Assembly: GCA_022708055.1 (NCBI GenBank)
Contig: JAKIZK010000008.1
Location: forward strand, 1 to 48,734
DNA: 48,734 bases
DNA from: Bacteroidota bacterium
Lineage (GTDB): Bacteria; Bacteroidota; Bacteroidia; Chitinophagales; Chitinophagaceae
Reading direction: 5' to 3'
The notes under the pieces are model-generated. The model saw only the letters and a list, made by a program, of their open reading frames with translations. It had not been told where the DNA came from and did not search any database. Every line of letters starts with the position of its first letter. Positions within the stretch are counted from its first letter, which is position 1. The position numbers and the translations under genes were made by a program. Positions 35,004-44,460 of the stretch are shown here, piece after piece.

Positions 35004-35543
35004 ATGGCTAAGCCTTTGTCGCAAATAACTTTTGATTTTGGATTTTCTGATGATGATGCAGATAAACCTGTTTCACCCCCCAAAAAGCAGAAACCCAAAA
35101 AGGAAAAAGAGCAGGTGGTTGAAATTGCAAAACCCATTGCTCAAAACGCAAAAAGCAGAAGAGGCCGAAAATCTTTAAAAGACAAAACGGCTGTTGATAA
35201 CGTACTTAACATACCTCCTGATGAGGAGCTTTTTGAAAAGCAGTATTATGCTATTGGTCATGTAGCACAAATGTTTGGTGAAAATCAATCCTTGATTCGA
35301 TACTGGGAAACGGAGTTTGATATTTTAGACCCCCGAAAGAATAGAAAGGGAGATCGTTTTTTTCGTCCGGTAGATATTAAAAACCTAGTGCTGATATATG
35401 ACCTGCTGCGTCGTCGCAAGTTCACTATAGAAGGTGCCAAAGAATATTTAAAGAAAAGTAAGAAAGCCGAGGCGAAATTTGCCGCCATCCAATCACTTCA
35501 AAATATAAAAGCATTTTTGCTGGAACTAAAAGCAAATCTTTAA
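35004..35543 (+). CDS. MerR-family transcriptional regulator
   Basis: A 179-residue protein. The first 70 residues are disordered and Lys-rich (KKQKPKKEKEQ). A winged-helix MerR DNA-binding domain (about 75-145) contains AIGHVAQMFGENQSLIRYWETEF and KNRKGDRFFRPVDI. A C-terminal helix follows; no Cys metal site or ligand domain is seen. A weak -7 box (TACCTTTA at 34988-34995, one base from consensus) is close to the ATG, so the leader is short. Targets are unknown. Confidence 0.9.
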   Translation: MAKPLSQITFDFGFSDDDADKPVSPPKKQKPKKEKEQVVEIAKPIAQNAKSRRGRKSLKDKTAVDNVLNIPPDEELFEKQYYAIGHVAQMFGENQSLIRYWETEFDILDPRKNRKGDRFFRPVDIKNLVLIYDLLRRRKFTIEGAKEYLKKSKKAEAKFAAIQSLQNIKAFLLELKANL

Positions 35544-35593
35544 GGTTGTGCAACTTTAACAAGTCCACCTGCATCCTTTATTCTTTCCCAAGC

Positions 35594-35601
35594 TATTTTT
35601 G
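35594..35601 (+). promoter_or_regulatory. Predicted -7 box of the thioredoxin-like gene
   Basis: TATTTTTG exactly matches TAnnTTTG and ends five bases before the ATG, which implies a leaderless mRNA. No upstream TTG is found at the usual distance. Confidence 0.45.
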
Positions 35602-35606
35602 ACTGT

Positions 35607-36137
35607 ATGAGAAATTCTATTTATAAAATTGCGCCCGTTTTTATCCTTACCCTTTTATTGGCCACACAGCTTACAGCTCAATCTCAGTATGAAGTACTGA
35701 TAGAGCAACCTAATGAAAAAACGTTGAAAGGCATTATTTCCCGCGAAGTATTATTAGCGGATACTTCATTTCATTGGTATGCCGAAAATCAAAAAGGTTA
35801 TAAGCCAAACGAAGCAGCACTTGCCGGTCTTCAAAAACAAAAAGACTCTATACAGCTACTTGTATTTATGGGCACTTGGTGCGAAGACTCACATTTTGTG
35901 ATTCCTAAATTTTTTGCACTGACAGATGCTGCAGGCTTTCCTCAAAATCGTATCACGCTGATAGGTGTTGACAGAAACAAGAAAACCTTAAGTCATCTAT
36001 CAGAAGCCTTGAATATGGACAAAGTGCCCACTATTATTGTAATGAAGCATGGAAAAGAAATGGGTAGGGTAGTAGAGTATGGAAAGTTTGGACTTTATGA
36101 TCTTGATCTGGGAGAAATTTTGAAAGCCATTCAATAA
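35607..36137 (+). CDS. Exported thioredoxin-like protein with CxxS motif
   Basis: A 176-residue protein with a signal peptide (1-25, QLTAQ). The thioredoxin-like active site is W91-C92-E-D-S95 in FMGTWCEDSHF: the second Cys is Ser, so it cannot work as a standard two-Cys thioredoxin. The cis-Pro segment VPTIIVMKHGKE is conserved. Such CxxS proteins may bind partners by mixed disulfides or act as isomerases. It ends one base before the end of the convergent MscS gene. Confidence 0.88.
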   Translation: MRNSIYKIAPVFILTLLLATQLTAQSQYEVLIEQPNEKTLKGIISREVLLADTSFHWYAENQKGYKPNEAALAGLQKQKDSIQLLVFMGTWCEDSHFVIPKFFALTDAAGFPQNRITLIGVDRNKKTLSHLSEALNMDKVPTIIVMKHGKEMGRVVEYGKFGLYDLDLGEILKAIQ

Positions 36138-36138
36138 T

Positions 36139-37221
36139 TTAATTTTTCACTCTTACATCCATATTGCTTCCGGCAATTTCCACTTTTGAAGTTTCAAGCA
36201 ATTTCAGACTATCGAGATTGACGGCTTCTTTCAATTCATTAAACTCGGCCAGCGAAAAGTTGATGGAATAATAATCTGCTGAAATGACAATAGCTTGTCC
36301 GGTGATTTCTGAAACCAGCACGTTGAAATTGATAATTTTATCGCGGGTTAGAATTTTTTTTAATGCATTAATAATGTTCAGTACATCGATATGCGAGGTT
36401 TGTAGACTTAATTCAAGCCTGATATCGCCCCGGCGCTGTGTACGTAAAGAAAGATTGTCGAGTACGCTATCCACCATCTGTTTGTTAGGAACACTAACAT
36501 AAGTTTTATAATCAGACCGGATACGAGTACTACGCATTCCAATTTTTTCAACGGTGCCCGTTACGTTATTCACTTTTACTAAATCGCCGGTGGTAAAAGG
36601 CTTATCAAAAAAGATAACAAAGGATGCAATCAGGTTTTCCAGACTTTCTCTCAATGCCAGTGCAATGGCGGCACCTACAATGCTAAGGCCGGTAATCAGG
36701 CTTCCCACATTTAATTTGAAAGCAAAGTTTAAAACCATCATGATGCCCATGATAACAATAATCACCTTAAAAAAATCGCGAAAGAAAACGACCAGTTGAT
36801 CATCAGATAAATCAGATGTTTTTTCTGCCTTGCGCTTCAGTATCATGGCCACAAAATCTATAATACGGAGCAGCAACCAAATGAATGAAATAATTAAAAC
36901 AATATTGCCGATGCAATGAATGATTTGCCGGGTAGAATATCCATAAAGATCTATATTAAGATCGGGGGGAAAATAGAGTTTGTGCAAGGAAACAATTGAA
37001 ACCAGAATGAGTAAAAATAAACCGATGGGTTGAAAAATAAGATTGACAAAAGAAGCCTTGTCCACATTTTTCCAAATCTTATGTACTATCTTAAATAATA
37101 ATGCGGCCAGGTATCTTGAAATAAACTTTTTGAGCAGCCATACAAATAAGATGATAGCAACAACGATGAAATAATGCTTTACCGGATTATTTCCCCAAAC
37201 CTGATTTAGAAAATCGTTCAT
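36139..37221 (-). CDS. MscS-family mechanosensitive channel
   Basis: A 360-residue small-conductance mechanosensitive channel that releases solutes on osmotic downshock. Membrane segments lie at about 18-35, 65-85, 95-120 and 145-165. The pore-lining helix (GLSIVGAAIALALRESLENL) precedes the conserved beta domain (GDLVKVNNVTGTVEKIGMRSTRIR; YVSVPNKQMVDSVLDN). It is the last gene of a minus-strand series, 43 bases after the propeller-like gene, with its own -7 box. Confidence 0.93.
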   Translation of the reverse strand: MNDFLNQVWGNNPVKHYFIVVAIILFVWLLKKFISRYLAALLFKIVHKIWKNVDKASFVNLIFQPIGLFLLILVSIVSLHKLYFPPDLNIDLYGYSTRQIIHCIGNIVLIISFIWLLLRIIDFVAMILKRKAEKTSDLSDDQLVVFFRDFFKVIIVIMGIMMVLNFAFKLNVGSLITGLSIVGAAIALALRESLENLIASFVIFFDKPFTTGDLVKVNNVTGTVEKIGMRSTRIRSDYKTYVSVPNKQMVDSVLDNLSLRTQRRGDIRLELSLQTSHIDVLNIINALKKILTRDKIINFNVLVSEITGQAIVISADYYSINFSLAEFNELKEAVNLDSLKLLETSKVEIAGSNMDVRVKN

Positions 37222-37235
37222 GCCAGCTTTTGAAA

Positions 37236-37243
37236 CAAAAATA
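37236..37243 (-). promoter_or_regulatory. Predicted -7 box of the MscS gene
   Basis: TATTTTTG on the minus strand exactly matches TAnnTTTG. It ends 14 bases before the ATG, so the leader is short. Confidence 0.45.
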
Positions 37244-37264
37244 TTGATTTAAAAGGAGTAAATA

Positions 37265-38077
37265 CTAATGAAAGCTATAAATGAACAGCTCCTCATTTTT
37301 TAATGCATAAAGACGTGTAGTAGTAAAATTAAAAATATTACCAACGGTAAGCGGGGCAGGTAGTTTCCATTCGTCGTACACGAAATCTTTAACATGATAT
37401 CGGTACAATGTATCCGCTTTGGAGCCATAAATTGAATTGTCCGTGATTTTTAAATTTTCCCAATTTAAAATCTGTATTCCATTGTTTAATGAACCATAAT
37501 AGTCAAATACATAGATGCCTTTTTTGGGATCGTAGAGATAAACGAATTGGTTTTGATCAAAGATTTGAGTGGGCGAAAAAGATTGGCTAAGCAATAAACG
37601 AAAATCGGGTGTTTCCAACAACAGATTACCTTCTTCGTCTATCTTCTTTAGTTTGTTTTCCATTTCATCAAAAAGCCAGATATTATTATCGTAAGACTGT
37701 GCAATTGCCTTTACCTGAAAAATATTGTGTTTTCGCAAATCAATGGTGTTTCTGATGTTTAAGAAACGATCAAGTGCAACGATGGTTGCAAAATCTTTGT
37801 AGTAGAGCAACACACGCAATGGATTAGAAGCATCTATTTGAGTAACCTTGCCATATTTCCTGATTTGGTTATACACCGCTACCGAATCACCATTGGCATT
37901 AAGTTTTTTAAGCTGGTTGCGACTGTTTAATATATAAACATTATCCAGATTGTCAACCGTAAATGAAGCGATATCACCTTTTATGGTCTTTAGATATTGA
38001 AAAGCAGTATCGTTTTGCCCCATTACAAATAATGGGAGCAAAAAAATTACGAATAGATAAATTGCTTTTCTCATCAT
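37265..38077 (-). CDS. Exported protein with propeller-like repeats, unknown function
   Basis: A 270-residue protein with a signal peptide (1-21, FVMGQ). Short repeats of the type VDNLDNVYILNSRNQLKKL, QSYDNNIWLFDEMENKLKKI and DQNQFVYLYDPKKGIYVFD resemble blades of an NHL or six-bladed beta-propeller. No catalytic motif is visible. Its ATG shares one base with the lpxH stop (TAATG), so the two are coupled in translation, but a link to lipid A is only inference from position. Confidence 0.8.
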   Translation of the reverse strand: MMRKAIYLFVIFLLPLFVMGQNDTAFQYLKTIKGDIASFTVDNLDNVYILNSRNQLKKLNANGDSVAVYNQIRKYGKVTQIDASNPLRVLLYYKDFATIVALDRFLNIRNTIDLRKHNIFQVKAIAQSYDNNIWLFDEMENKLKKIDEEGNLLLETPDFRLLLSQSFSPTQIFDQNQFVYLYDPKKGIYVFDYYGSLNNGIQILNWENLKITDNSIYGSKADTLYRYHVKDFVYDEWKLPAPLTVGNIFNFTTTRLYALKNEELFIYSFH

Positions 38078-38874
38078 TATTTACGGATAATTTTTTCTTC
38101 TTTCCCTTTAAAAGAAGTCAATTTTAAATCTGTACCATCAAAAACGGCGTAAGTATAAAAACTAATCCAATCGCCCAGATTGATGTACCGACTCTTATCA
38201 TTCAGACGATAATCAATGGGAAGATGTCTATGCCCAAACACAAAAAAATCAATATTTTTTTTGGAACTATCCTGCATTCGGGCTTTTAATGTTTCCTGAC
38301 AATAAATAAGCAGCCACTCCTTATCATCACCCAAAAAAACTTCTTCGGTAGCTCCTGTTTGCTGCCTGCTTCTGCGGCTGAAATAATTGGCAAGCCCAAT
38401 GCCCCATTGTGGTGGAAAGATGCCAAACAACCATTTACTTAACGGGTTTCTGAAAATTTTTTTCAGCATTTTGTATTTATGGTCTTTGGGCCCCAGCCCA
38501 TCTCCATGCCCTACTAAAAATGTTTTTCCATTTCTTTCAAATTCCTGCGGGTGAAAATAAACGGCAATACCTAAATCTTTTTGAAAATAATTGCGTAGCC
38601 ACATATCGTGGTTGCCTACAAAATAATGTAATTGAATGCCGGCGTCGGAAAGTTCGGCCAGCTTACCCAATAGTCTGACGTGGCCTTTGGGAACGACTTT
38701 TTTATATTCATACCAAAAATCAAATAAATCGCCCACCAGAAAAATTTCGGTAGCATCTTGCTTTATGCCATCTAAAAAAGAGATAATTAATTTTTCTCGT
38801 TCAAGGCTTGAATTTGAATCTGGTGCACCCAGATGAAAATCGGATAGAAAATATATTTTTTTTGAGAGGCTCAA
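38077..38874 (-). CDS. lpxH: UDP-2,3-diacylglucosamine diphosphatase family (LpxH)
   Basis: LpxH makes lipid X in lipid A synthesis. The 265 residues carry the calcineurin-like metal motifs in order: FLSDFHLG, GDLFDFWYEY, GNHD (in VGNHDMWLR), VGHGDG and FGHRHLP. The start seems to be TTG, as no ATG precedes the conserved KIYFLSDFHL. It lies 11 bases behind the GGCT-like gene and overlaps the next gene by one base. A related UDP-sugar or phospholipid phosphatase is possible, as Bacteroidota carry several paralogues. Confidence 0.87.
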   Translation of the reverse strand: MSLSKKIYFLSDFHLGAPDSNSSLEREKLIISFLDGIKQDATEIFLVGDLFDFWYEYKKVVPKGHVRLLGKLAELSDAGIQLHYFVGNHDMWLRNYFQKDLGIAVYFHPQEFERNGKTFLVGHGDGLGPKDHKYKMLKKIFRNPLSKWLFGIFPPQWGIGLANYFSRRSRQQTGATEEVFLGDDKEWLLIYCQETLKARMQDSSKKNIDFFVFGHRHLPIDYRLNDKSRYINLGDWISFYTYAVFDGTDLKLTSFKGKEEKIIRK

Positions 38875-38885
38875 TTGCGATGCAA

Positions 38886-39314
38886 TTATTTCTTTTGTTT
38901 GAAATACTCAATCATATCGCCGGAAGTAATGACCGGTCGGCCTGTGGTATCGCCTTGATACCAGTAAATCCAGGCAGGAATCGTTTTACCGTTAATGAAC
39001 ACTTCGGCTATTTCTCGTTTGTAAAGTTGTATCTCGTCAAACTCAACAGATACGCCTTCATAATCATCTAACTGACCTATAGCCCATGAAAATTCATTTT
39101 TATTTTTAACTTCAAAAAGTTCACCTACAATAGAATGGCATTCATTTGAAGGAACTCCGGCAGGATAGCTTCCCATATCCACGAGTTTGCCTTTTACTTT
39201 TGCTTCTCCTTTTACCGGATTGAAAAAGCAACTAATATACTCATAAGCCGGGCTGCGAAAACCGCTGCGCAGCGATCCATACACAAATAAATGATATATA
39301 CCGGGGTTGGTCAT
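38886..39314 (-). CDS. Gamma-glutamylcyclotransferase-like (AIG2/GGCT) protein
   Basis: A 142-residue GGCT-fold protein. The substrate loop FVYGSLRSG (residues 10-18) and the catalytic-Glu region LDDYEG are present, with the closing GDMIEYF. Members release 5-oxoproline from gamma-glutamyl peptides. It is the first gene of a three-gene operon with lpxH and the propeller-like gene; the 113-base spacer before it shows no clear promoter match. Confidence 0.87.
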   Translation of the reverse strand: MTNPGIYHLFVYGSLRSGFRSPAYEYISCFFNPVKGEAKVKGKLVDMGSYPAGVPSNECHSIVGELFEVKNKNEFSWAIGQLDDYEGVSVEFDEIQLYKREIAEVFINGKTIPAWIYWYQGDTTGRPVITSGDMIEYFKQKK

Positions 39315-39427
39315 GCTGTAAAGATAACAGGTAATTTCAATAATTGGATAGGTAACCGTATGACCAATTCTTTATTAAAATGAAAATAGGTATGCAAAGA
39401 AAAATATTAAAAAAGGGTTTCTTTGGC

Positions 39428-40060
39428 TTAGTCTTCCAGCAAAAATAAATAGACCTCTTTGGGTCCGTGTACGCCTACTACAAGTGTCTTTTCAATATCG
39501 GCAGTGCGGCTTGGCCCCGTAGCTAATGTTATGAGAGATGGTAACTTGTCTTTATATTTTCGTTGTATGCCTTGAAGGGCATCTTTAATATCATAAACCA
39601 ATTGGCTGGTAGTGGCAATGCAAATATGAATGGGTGCATACACACTGGTGCTTCTGCCTCCTACCTGTGCGGATGTTAATAATATACTTCCGGTACGGGC
39701 AATTAAATATTCGCAACCTGTAATGGCTACATCACAATCCTCGCTTGATGATGCAGTTACGCTGTCATTAACTGAAGCCCATGCTGCATGCATTTTTTTT
39801 TCGGGAGCATAAATTTTTTGCCAATCCATTTTTTTTATAAGACTGCTCAATTGAAATGCAAGCTCCTGTTCATTTATACAAAATACAAACTTGCCCAGCA
39901 GTTTGGTAAACTGTTCGGCAAATTCAACTTCTATTTCCTGCTTGAGAGGATGAAATATGGGCTGGTTGCCTTCACTCTGCGGAAAAGGCAAAGGCGTTGG
40001 ATGACTCAACGCCTTGCGAATTTTTTTAAGAATGTTTTCTTTTGAAGGAGAAACGTTCAT
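39428..40060 (-). CDS. LUD-domain protein (LutC/YkgG family)
   Basis: A 210-residue member of the LUD family, whose LutC members belong to L-lactate utilisation complexes. The conserved block AITGCEYLIARTGSILLTSAQ and the ending TGPSRTADIEKTLVVGVHGPKE are visible. LutA and LutB are not in this window; in Bacteroidota a stand-alone LUD gene typically follows ftsH, as here (11 bases). A role in lactate use is therefore uncertain. Confidence 0.9.
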   Translation of the reverse strand: MNVSPSKENILKKIRKALSHPTPLPFPQSEGNQPIFHPLKQEIEVEFAEQFTKLLGKFVFCINEQELAFQLSSLIKKMDWQKIYAPEKKMHAAWASVNDSVTASSSEDCDVAITGCEYLIARTGSILLTSAQVGGRSTSVYAPIHICIATTSQLVYDIKDALQGIQRKYKDKLPSLITLATGPSRTADIEKTLVVGVHGPKEVYLFLLED

Positions 40061-40071
40061 ATTGTTTTTAT

Positions 40072-42162
40072 TTACCCCTGTGCATCAGGTTTTGTAGTTT
40101 CATTTTCAATTACTGCTTTTGTCTCTCCATTTTCTGAGGGTGCAGTTGTATGAACATTTTCGTCGGTCAGCACTTTCTTCTCTTCAAACGGACGTTTACC
40201 TATCAATGCTTCCACATCACTTTGAAATAATACTTCTTTTTCCAACAACGCATTTGCTAGTTTTTCTACTTCGGCTTTCTTTTCGGTAAGCAGTTGTTTG
40301 GTTCTGTCATACGCACTGTCTATCAGTTTGCGTACTTCATCGTCAATCAATCTTGCCGTTTCATCAGAGTAGGGTTTTGTAAATGCAGTTTCCTGTTGCG
40401 GATCATAAAAACTGATGTTTCCCACTTTTTCGTTCATACCATATACGGTTACCATGGCATAAGCTGTTCTGGTTATTTGTTGTAAATCATTTTGTGCGCC
40501 GGTTGAAATTTTATTAAAGAAAATTTCTTCACTGGCACGACCACCGAGTGTCATACATATCTGATCATTCAGTTGGTCGGTATTATACAAGTATTGCTCT
40601 TTGGGTGTGTACTGTGCATATCCTAGTGCGGCGGTGCCTCTGGGTACAATGGTAACTTTGAGCAAAGGGTATGCGTGTTCTAAAAACCATCCACAAATGG
40701 CATGGCCGGCTTCGTGGTAGGCAATAATTCTCTTTTCATCAGGAGAAATAATTTTGTTCTTCTTCTCTAATCCACCAATCACCCTGTCCACTGCATCTTG
40801 AAAATCCTGCATGTCAACCGCTTCTTTATTTTTTCTTGCGGCTATTAATGCAGCCTCGTTACATACATTGGCAATATCGGCACCGGCAAAGCCCGGAGTT
40901 TGCTCGGCCAGTTTATGAATGTCAAGTGTTTTTGAAATCTTAATTGGTTTAAGATGCACTTTAAAAATATCTTCACGGCCTTTCAAGTCGGGTTTATCAA
41001 TTGTTATTTGCCTGTCAAACCTTCCCGGGCGAAGCAGTGCTGAGTCTAATACATCGGGCCTGTTCGTAGCTGCCAGCACTATTATTCCGGAATCAGTGCC
41101 AAAGCCATCCATCTCTACCAGCATCTGGTTCAGCGTACTTTCTCTTTCGTCATTACTCATCATGGCGTTCTTTCCTCTGGCACGACCGATGGCATCTATT
41201 TCATCTATGAATATGATACAAGGTGCTTTTTCTCGGGCTTGTTTAAACAAATCTCTTACACGACTGGCACCTACACCTACAAACATTTCCACGAAATCGG
41301 ATCCGCTAAGGCTAAAAAATGGAACTTGTGCTTCACCTGCTACGGCTTTTGCCAATAAGGTTTTACCCGTGCCTGGAGGACCTACTAGTAATGCTCCTTT
41401 TGGAATTTTACCTCCCAGGTTGGTGTACTTCTTGGGGCTTTTCAAAAAATCTACAATTTCCATTACTTCTACTTTGGCTTCATCCAGTCCGGCTACATCA
41501 GCAAAGGTGATGTTGACCTTGGTGCCTTTATCAAATAAAGTAGCTTTTGATTTTCCAATATTGAAAATACCTCCCGGGCCTCCACCGCCACCGGCACCCC
41601 CACTCATTTTTCGCATCAGCAATACCCAGAGACCAATAAATAAAAGTACCGGGAGAATAAATTGTAATATACCGGAAAACCAGTCACTATCTTTCGATAC
41701 TGTAAAAGGAGTTTGTACCGATGGATTATCGGCACGAAATTTTCTCATATCATCTTGAAAAGAATCGCCTGACACTACCGGGAAGTACATGTGTGGACCA
41801 TCTTTGCTGATGCGTCCGTTCACATCTTTTTCCAAATCGGATTTAGCTGCATTAAAGGCACTGTCGGTAAGTGTAACCCGTACTACAGCCCGGTTAGAAA
41901 TAATTTTATAATCTTTTATTTCGCCTTTTTTTAGCAGATCATAAAATTGGTTCTGTGTTATTTTTTTTGCATTGGGCGATAAGGCTCCAAAGAAATTGAA
42001 GCCAATCAATACCGCCAGAATGATAAAATAAATCCAATAACCATTAAATTTTGGAGATTTTTTCCCGGTTTGATTGGGGTCATTTCCTCCGCCAGGTCCA
42101 TTGGGTTTATTTCCAAATCTCGGGTACCTGTTTTCGTCTCTGCTATTTTGATCTTGTGACAT
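40072..42162 (-). CDS. ftsH: ATP-dependent membrane protease FtsH
   Basis: A 696-residue AAA+ zinc protease that removes damaged or unassembled membrane proteins. Two membrane segments (about 42-60 and 170-190) flank the periplasmic part. Walker [11 protein letters not shown] (near 260), Walker [12 protein letters not shown] (near 312), the SRH arginine region (near 360) and the zinc motif HEAGH (near 485) are all intact. A Gly-rich stretch ([11 protein letters not shown], about 191-201) links membrane and ATPase. The C-terminus is a Glu/Thr-rich tail. It lies between rsfS and LUD. Confidence 0.97.
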   Translation of the reverse strand: MSQDQNSRDENRYPRFGNKPNGPGGGNDPNQTGKKSPKFNGYWIYFIILAVLIGFNFFGALSPNAKKITQNQFYDLLKKGEIKDYKIISNRAVVRVTLTDSAFNAAKSDLEKDVNGRISKDGPHMYFPVVSGDSFQDDMRKFRADNPSVQTPFTVSKDSDWFSGILQFILPVLLFIGLWVLLMRKMSGGAGGGGGPGGIFNIGKSKATLFDKGTKVNITFADVAGLDEAKVEVMEIVDFLKSPKKYTNLGGKIPKGALLVGPPGTGKTLLAKAVAGEAQVPFFSLSGSDFVEMFVGVGASRVRDLFKQAREKAPCIIFIDEIDAIGRARGKNAMMSNDERESTLNQMLVEMDGFGTDSGIIVLAATNRPDVLDSALLRPGRFDRQITIDKPDLKGREDIFKVHLKPIKISKTLDIHKLAEQTPGFAGADIANVCNEAALIAARKNKEAVDMQDFQDAVDRVIGGLEKKNKIISPDEKRIIAYHEAGHAICGWFLEHAYPLLKVTIVPRGTAALGYAQYTPKEQYLYNTDQLNDQICMTLGGRASEEIFFNKISTGAQNDLQQITRTAYAMVTVYGMNEKVGNISFYDPQQETAFTKPYSDETARLIDDEVRKLIDSAYDRTKQLLTEKKAEVEKLANALLEKEVLFQSDVEALIGKRPFEEKKVLTDENVHTTAPSENGETKAVIENETTKPDAQG

Positions 42163-42235
42163 ATTTCGGTGTTAAAAATTTATGCTATTTACTGAGAAAA
42201 AGTGAATTAGTATCATTGAAAGATGGAATTAACAA

Positions 42236-42640
42236 TTATTCATCATGAGTTGTTAGACCTGCATCGCTCCACATTTCTTCCAGTCTGTAAAATTTTCTTG
42301 TTTCAGGCTGCATGATATGTACGACTACATTTACATAATCAATCAATACCCACTGCAGCTTGCTATATCCCTCGTGCCTGTAAGGATTTTCGCCGCACTT
42401 TTCTTTTACCATTTTTTCTACATTATCAGCAATAGCCCGCACCTGGGGTTGGCTGGTTGCTTCACACACAATAAAAAAATCAGCCACGGCCTCATTTATC
42501 TTTCTAAGGTCAAGCGATACAATGTGCACCCCTTTTTTATCCTTGATAGCCTCAATAATGGTTTTGATTATTTTTGAATTTCTGGTAAGTCGTGTTGCGA
42601 TTTTCTTTTTACGACCGGTCAGTGCTGTAAGTTGTTCCAA
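42236..42640 (-). CDS. rsfS: Ribosome silencing factor RsfS
   Basis: A 134-residue protein that binds uL14 on the large subunit and blocks subunit joining in starvation. Family features are VSLDLRKINEAVADFFIVCEA, ANVEKMVKEKCGENPYRHEG in loose form (DNVEKMVKEK), and LIDYVNVVVHIMQPETRKFYRLEEMW. The N-terminal 25 residues are Lys/Arg-rich. The start appears to be TTG; no ATG precedes the conserved core. It is divergent from birA and 73 bases upstream of ftsH. Confidence 0.93.
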   Translation of the reverse strand: MEQLTALTGRKKKIATRLTRNSKIIKTIIEAIKDKKGVHIVSLDLRKINEAVADFFIVCEATSQPQVRAIADNVEKMVKEKCGENPYRHEGYSKLQWVLIDYVNVVVHIMQPETRKFYRLEEMWSDAGLTTHDE

Positions 42641-42771
42641 TAATAACTTTATTTATCGTTTACATATTATTTTACCGGATTATACTTTTTAAGCTTGTCC
42701 GGATATCATTGATTTGACAATGAAAATGATTCTTGTCTAATCTTTGTTTCTTTGTCAAAAATAGCAATTAA

Positions 42772-43545
42772 TTGCCACACCTTACCGATACAAAAAACGA
42801 TCACCACCGCTTCATTGAATTGCAATCGGTTGACAGTACCAACAACTATGCCCGCTTGCAGATACAGCAGGGTTTGGCACAAGACCGATTGGCCATTTTT
42901 GCCCACCATCAAACAGCAGGAAAAGGGCAAAGGGGAAAGAAATGGGAAGCCGAAAAAGGAGCAAATATTGCTTTAAGTGTATTGATAAAACCCGATTTTC
43001 TTAAGCTATCTCAGCAATTCAGCCTCAGTGCTTGTATAGCGGTTTCGGTGCACCAGTTTTTATCAAATTACATCTTAGATGGTTTAAAAATAAAATGGCC
43101 AAACGACCTTTATTGGCAGGACAGAAAGGCAGGAGGCATTTTAATTGAATCTGTAGTTAGTAGCTCATCCACCGAAAATGGGAAATGGCTTTGGGCAATT
43201 GCCGGAATGGGTATAAATCTTAATCAAACCAATTTTCCCGACTGGATTCAACAGCCGGTTTCGCTGAAGCAAATAACAGGAAAAACTTTTGACACCCTGC
43301 TGATGGCAAAGGAACTTTGCATTTTTCTTGATAATAATTTATTCGAACTTCAAAACGCAGAATTTGATAAAATTTTCCGGTATTACAATCAAATGCTTTT
43401 TAAGCGGGATGAAATTGTGAAACTGAGAAAAGGTGGAAGGGCTTTTGAAGCTCAAATAAAATCAGTAAATCAATCAGGACAACTGATTATACAACATGCT
43501 ACAGAGGAGATAATAGATTTTGGTGAAATAGAATGGGTGTTTTAA
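42772..43545 (+). CDS. birA: Biotin-acetyl-CoA-carboxylase ligase (BirA, catalytic type)
   Basis: A 257-residue biotin protein ligase that joins biotin to carrier proteins. The conserved segment SVDSTNNYARLQ is followed by the biotin-binding GKGQRGKKWE, then LKIKWPNDLYW and GGILIESV. A C-terminal SH3-like domain follows. There is no N-terminal winged helix, so it is not a repressor. The start is TTG: an in-frame stop (42769-42771) sits right before it. A possible promoter (TTG, 21 bases, TAATCTTTG, with one extra base) lies upstream. Its last four bases overlap the end of the next, convergent gene. Confidence 0.94.
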   Translation: MPHLTDTKNDHHRFIELQSVDSTNNYARLQIQQGLAQDRLAIFAHHQTAGKGQRGKKWEAEKGANIALSVLIKPDFLKLSQQFSLSACIAVSVHQFLSNYILDGLKIKWPNDLYWQDRKAGGILIESVVSSSSTENGKWLWAIAGMGINLNQTNFPDWIQQPVSLKQITGKTFDTLLMAKELCIFLDNNLFELQNAEFDKIFRYYNQMLFKRDEIVKLRKGGRAFEAQIKSVNQSGQLIIQHATEEIIDFGEIEWVF

Positions 43546-43859
43546 ACAAACTGAATATCCTTTAGCAGGCTTATATCGTTTTCACTTTCATTGGCTTCTA
43601 TTTCAAAACGATTGTTGGTGTAGCCATGTTTCATCCAGTCTATGAGGTATTTTATAAGAAAAGTAAAATAACCATGTTGCTTAAACTGCAAAACATGGCG
43701 AACCTCGTGGCAAACCCAACTTTTTTCATTCAAAAATTCTTCGCGGCTTACTTTATAAAGATGAATCGTGTTGCCCAATACCATTGCCATTCGCTCACCT
43801 TTTAATTTTTTGGCGGCAAAAAAAGCATAACGGGAATTTTCTTTGATATAAACCTTCAC
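43542..43859 (-). CDS. Small HExxH protein, DUF4157-like
   Basis: A 105-residue protein. The motif C-H-E-V-R-H (near 50-55, in VCHEVRHVLQFKQHGYFTF) is an HExxH zinc-binding signature, and the nearby NRFEIEANESE fits the third ligand Glu of small predicted peptidases (DUF4157-like). It lacks a signal peptide. The start is GTG. It overlaps the 3' end of birA by four bases. The substrate is unknown; whether it is a peptidase or a fold relic is open. Confidence 0.75.
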   Translation of the reverse strand: MKVYIKENSRYAFFAAKKLKGERMAMVLGNTIHLYKVSREEFLNEKSWVCHEVRHVLQFKQHGYFTFLIKYLIDWMKHGYTNNRFEIEANESENDISLLKDIQFV

Positions 43860-43976
43860 ACTGTAATGATAATAAAAATTTTGTTTTCGCTGCTTTCATT
43901 AAAAAAATATGAGGCCGAATCAGCTGAAAAAATATAGTTGGAAATAATTTTTGACCTAAACTTTTGTTGTGGAAAA

Positions 43977-44438
43977 TTAAGCCACCTCCTCCAAAATTTC
44001 CTGAGCATGCATTTTGCTTCGGGGTTTTAAAAATATCTTTTCAATTTTTCCCATTTCATTTATTACAAATGTGGTTCTTAATATCCCCATATACTCGTGG
44101 CCAAAAAGTTTCTTTTTATCCCACACGCCGTATGCTTTTGCAATTTTAGCATCCTGATCGGCCAAAAGAGAAAATGGAAGTTGATGTTTTTGTTCAAACT
44201 TTTTTTGCTTTAGTACATCATCAGGGCTAATGCCAATAACCGTGAATCCTTTTTTCTTTAAAACAGAAAAATGTTCTTTTAGATTGCACGCTTCTACTGT
44301 GCAGGTAGGCGTGCCTGCCTGCGGATAAAAAAACAGAATTAATTTTTTGTCTTTGAAATCAGATAATGAAATTTTCTCTCCGTTTTGATTCAGGGCAGAG
44401 AAAGCCGGGGCCTTGTCGCCAGATTGTAATGTTACCAT
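43977..44438 (-). CDS. bcp: Thiol peroxidase, BCP/PrxQ type
   Basis: A 153-residue peroxiredoxin. The peroxidatic C46 and resolving C51 (PTCTVEACNLKEHF) are the atypical two-Cys pair of BCP/PrxQ enzymes. The core GDKAPAFSALNQNGEKISL is standard. It detoxifies peroxides using thioredoxin. It starts 22 bases past the stop of the M23 gene and is probably co-transcribed with it. Confidence 0.95.
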   Translation of the reverse strand: MVTLQSGDKAPAFSALNQNGEKISLSDFKDKKLILFFYPQAGTPTCTVEACNLKEHFSVLKKKGFTVIGISPDDVLKQKKFEQKHQLPFSLLADQDAKIAKAYGVWDKKKLFGHEYMGILRTTFVINEMGKIEKIFLKPRSKMHAQEILEEVA

Positions 44439-44460
44439 GTTGAAATCGGTTTTATTTTCA

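Noticed and set aside
35540-35559. Palindrome TTAAGGTTGTGCAACTTTAA at the MerR gene stop as a terminator.
   Set aside because: The loop is tiny and there is no T-tract, so termination is unlikely.
40919-41758. Plus-strand frame of 279 codons inside ftsH.
   Set aside because: Antisense shadow of ftsH, Ser/Pro/Leu-rich, with no domain; ftsH is unambiguous.
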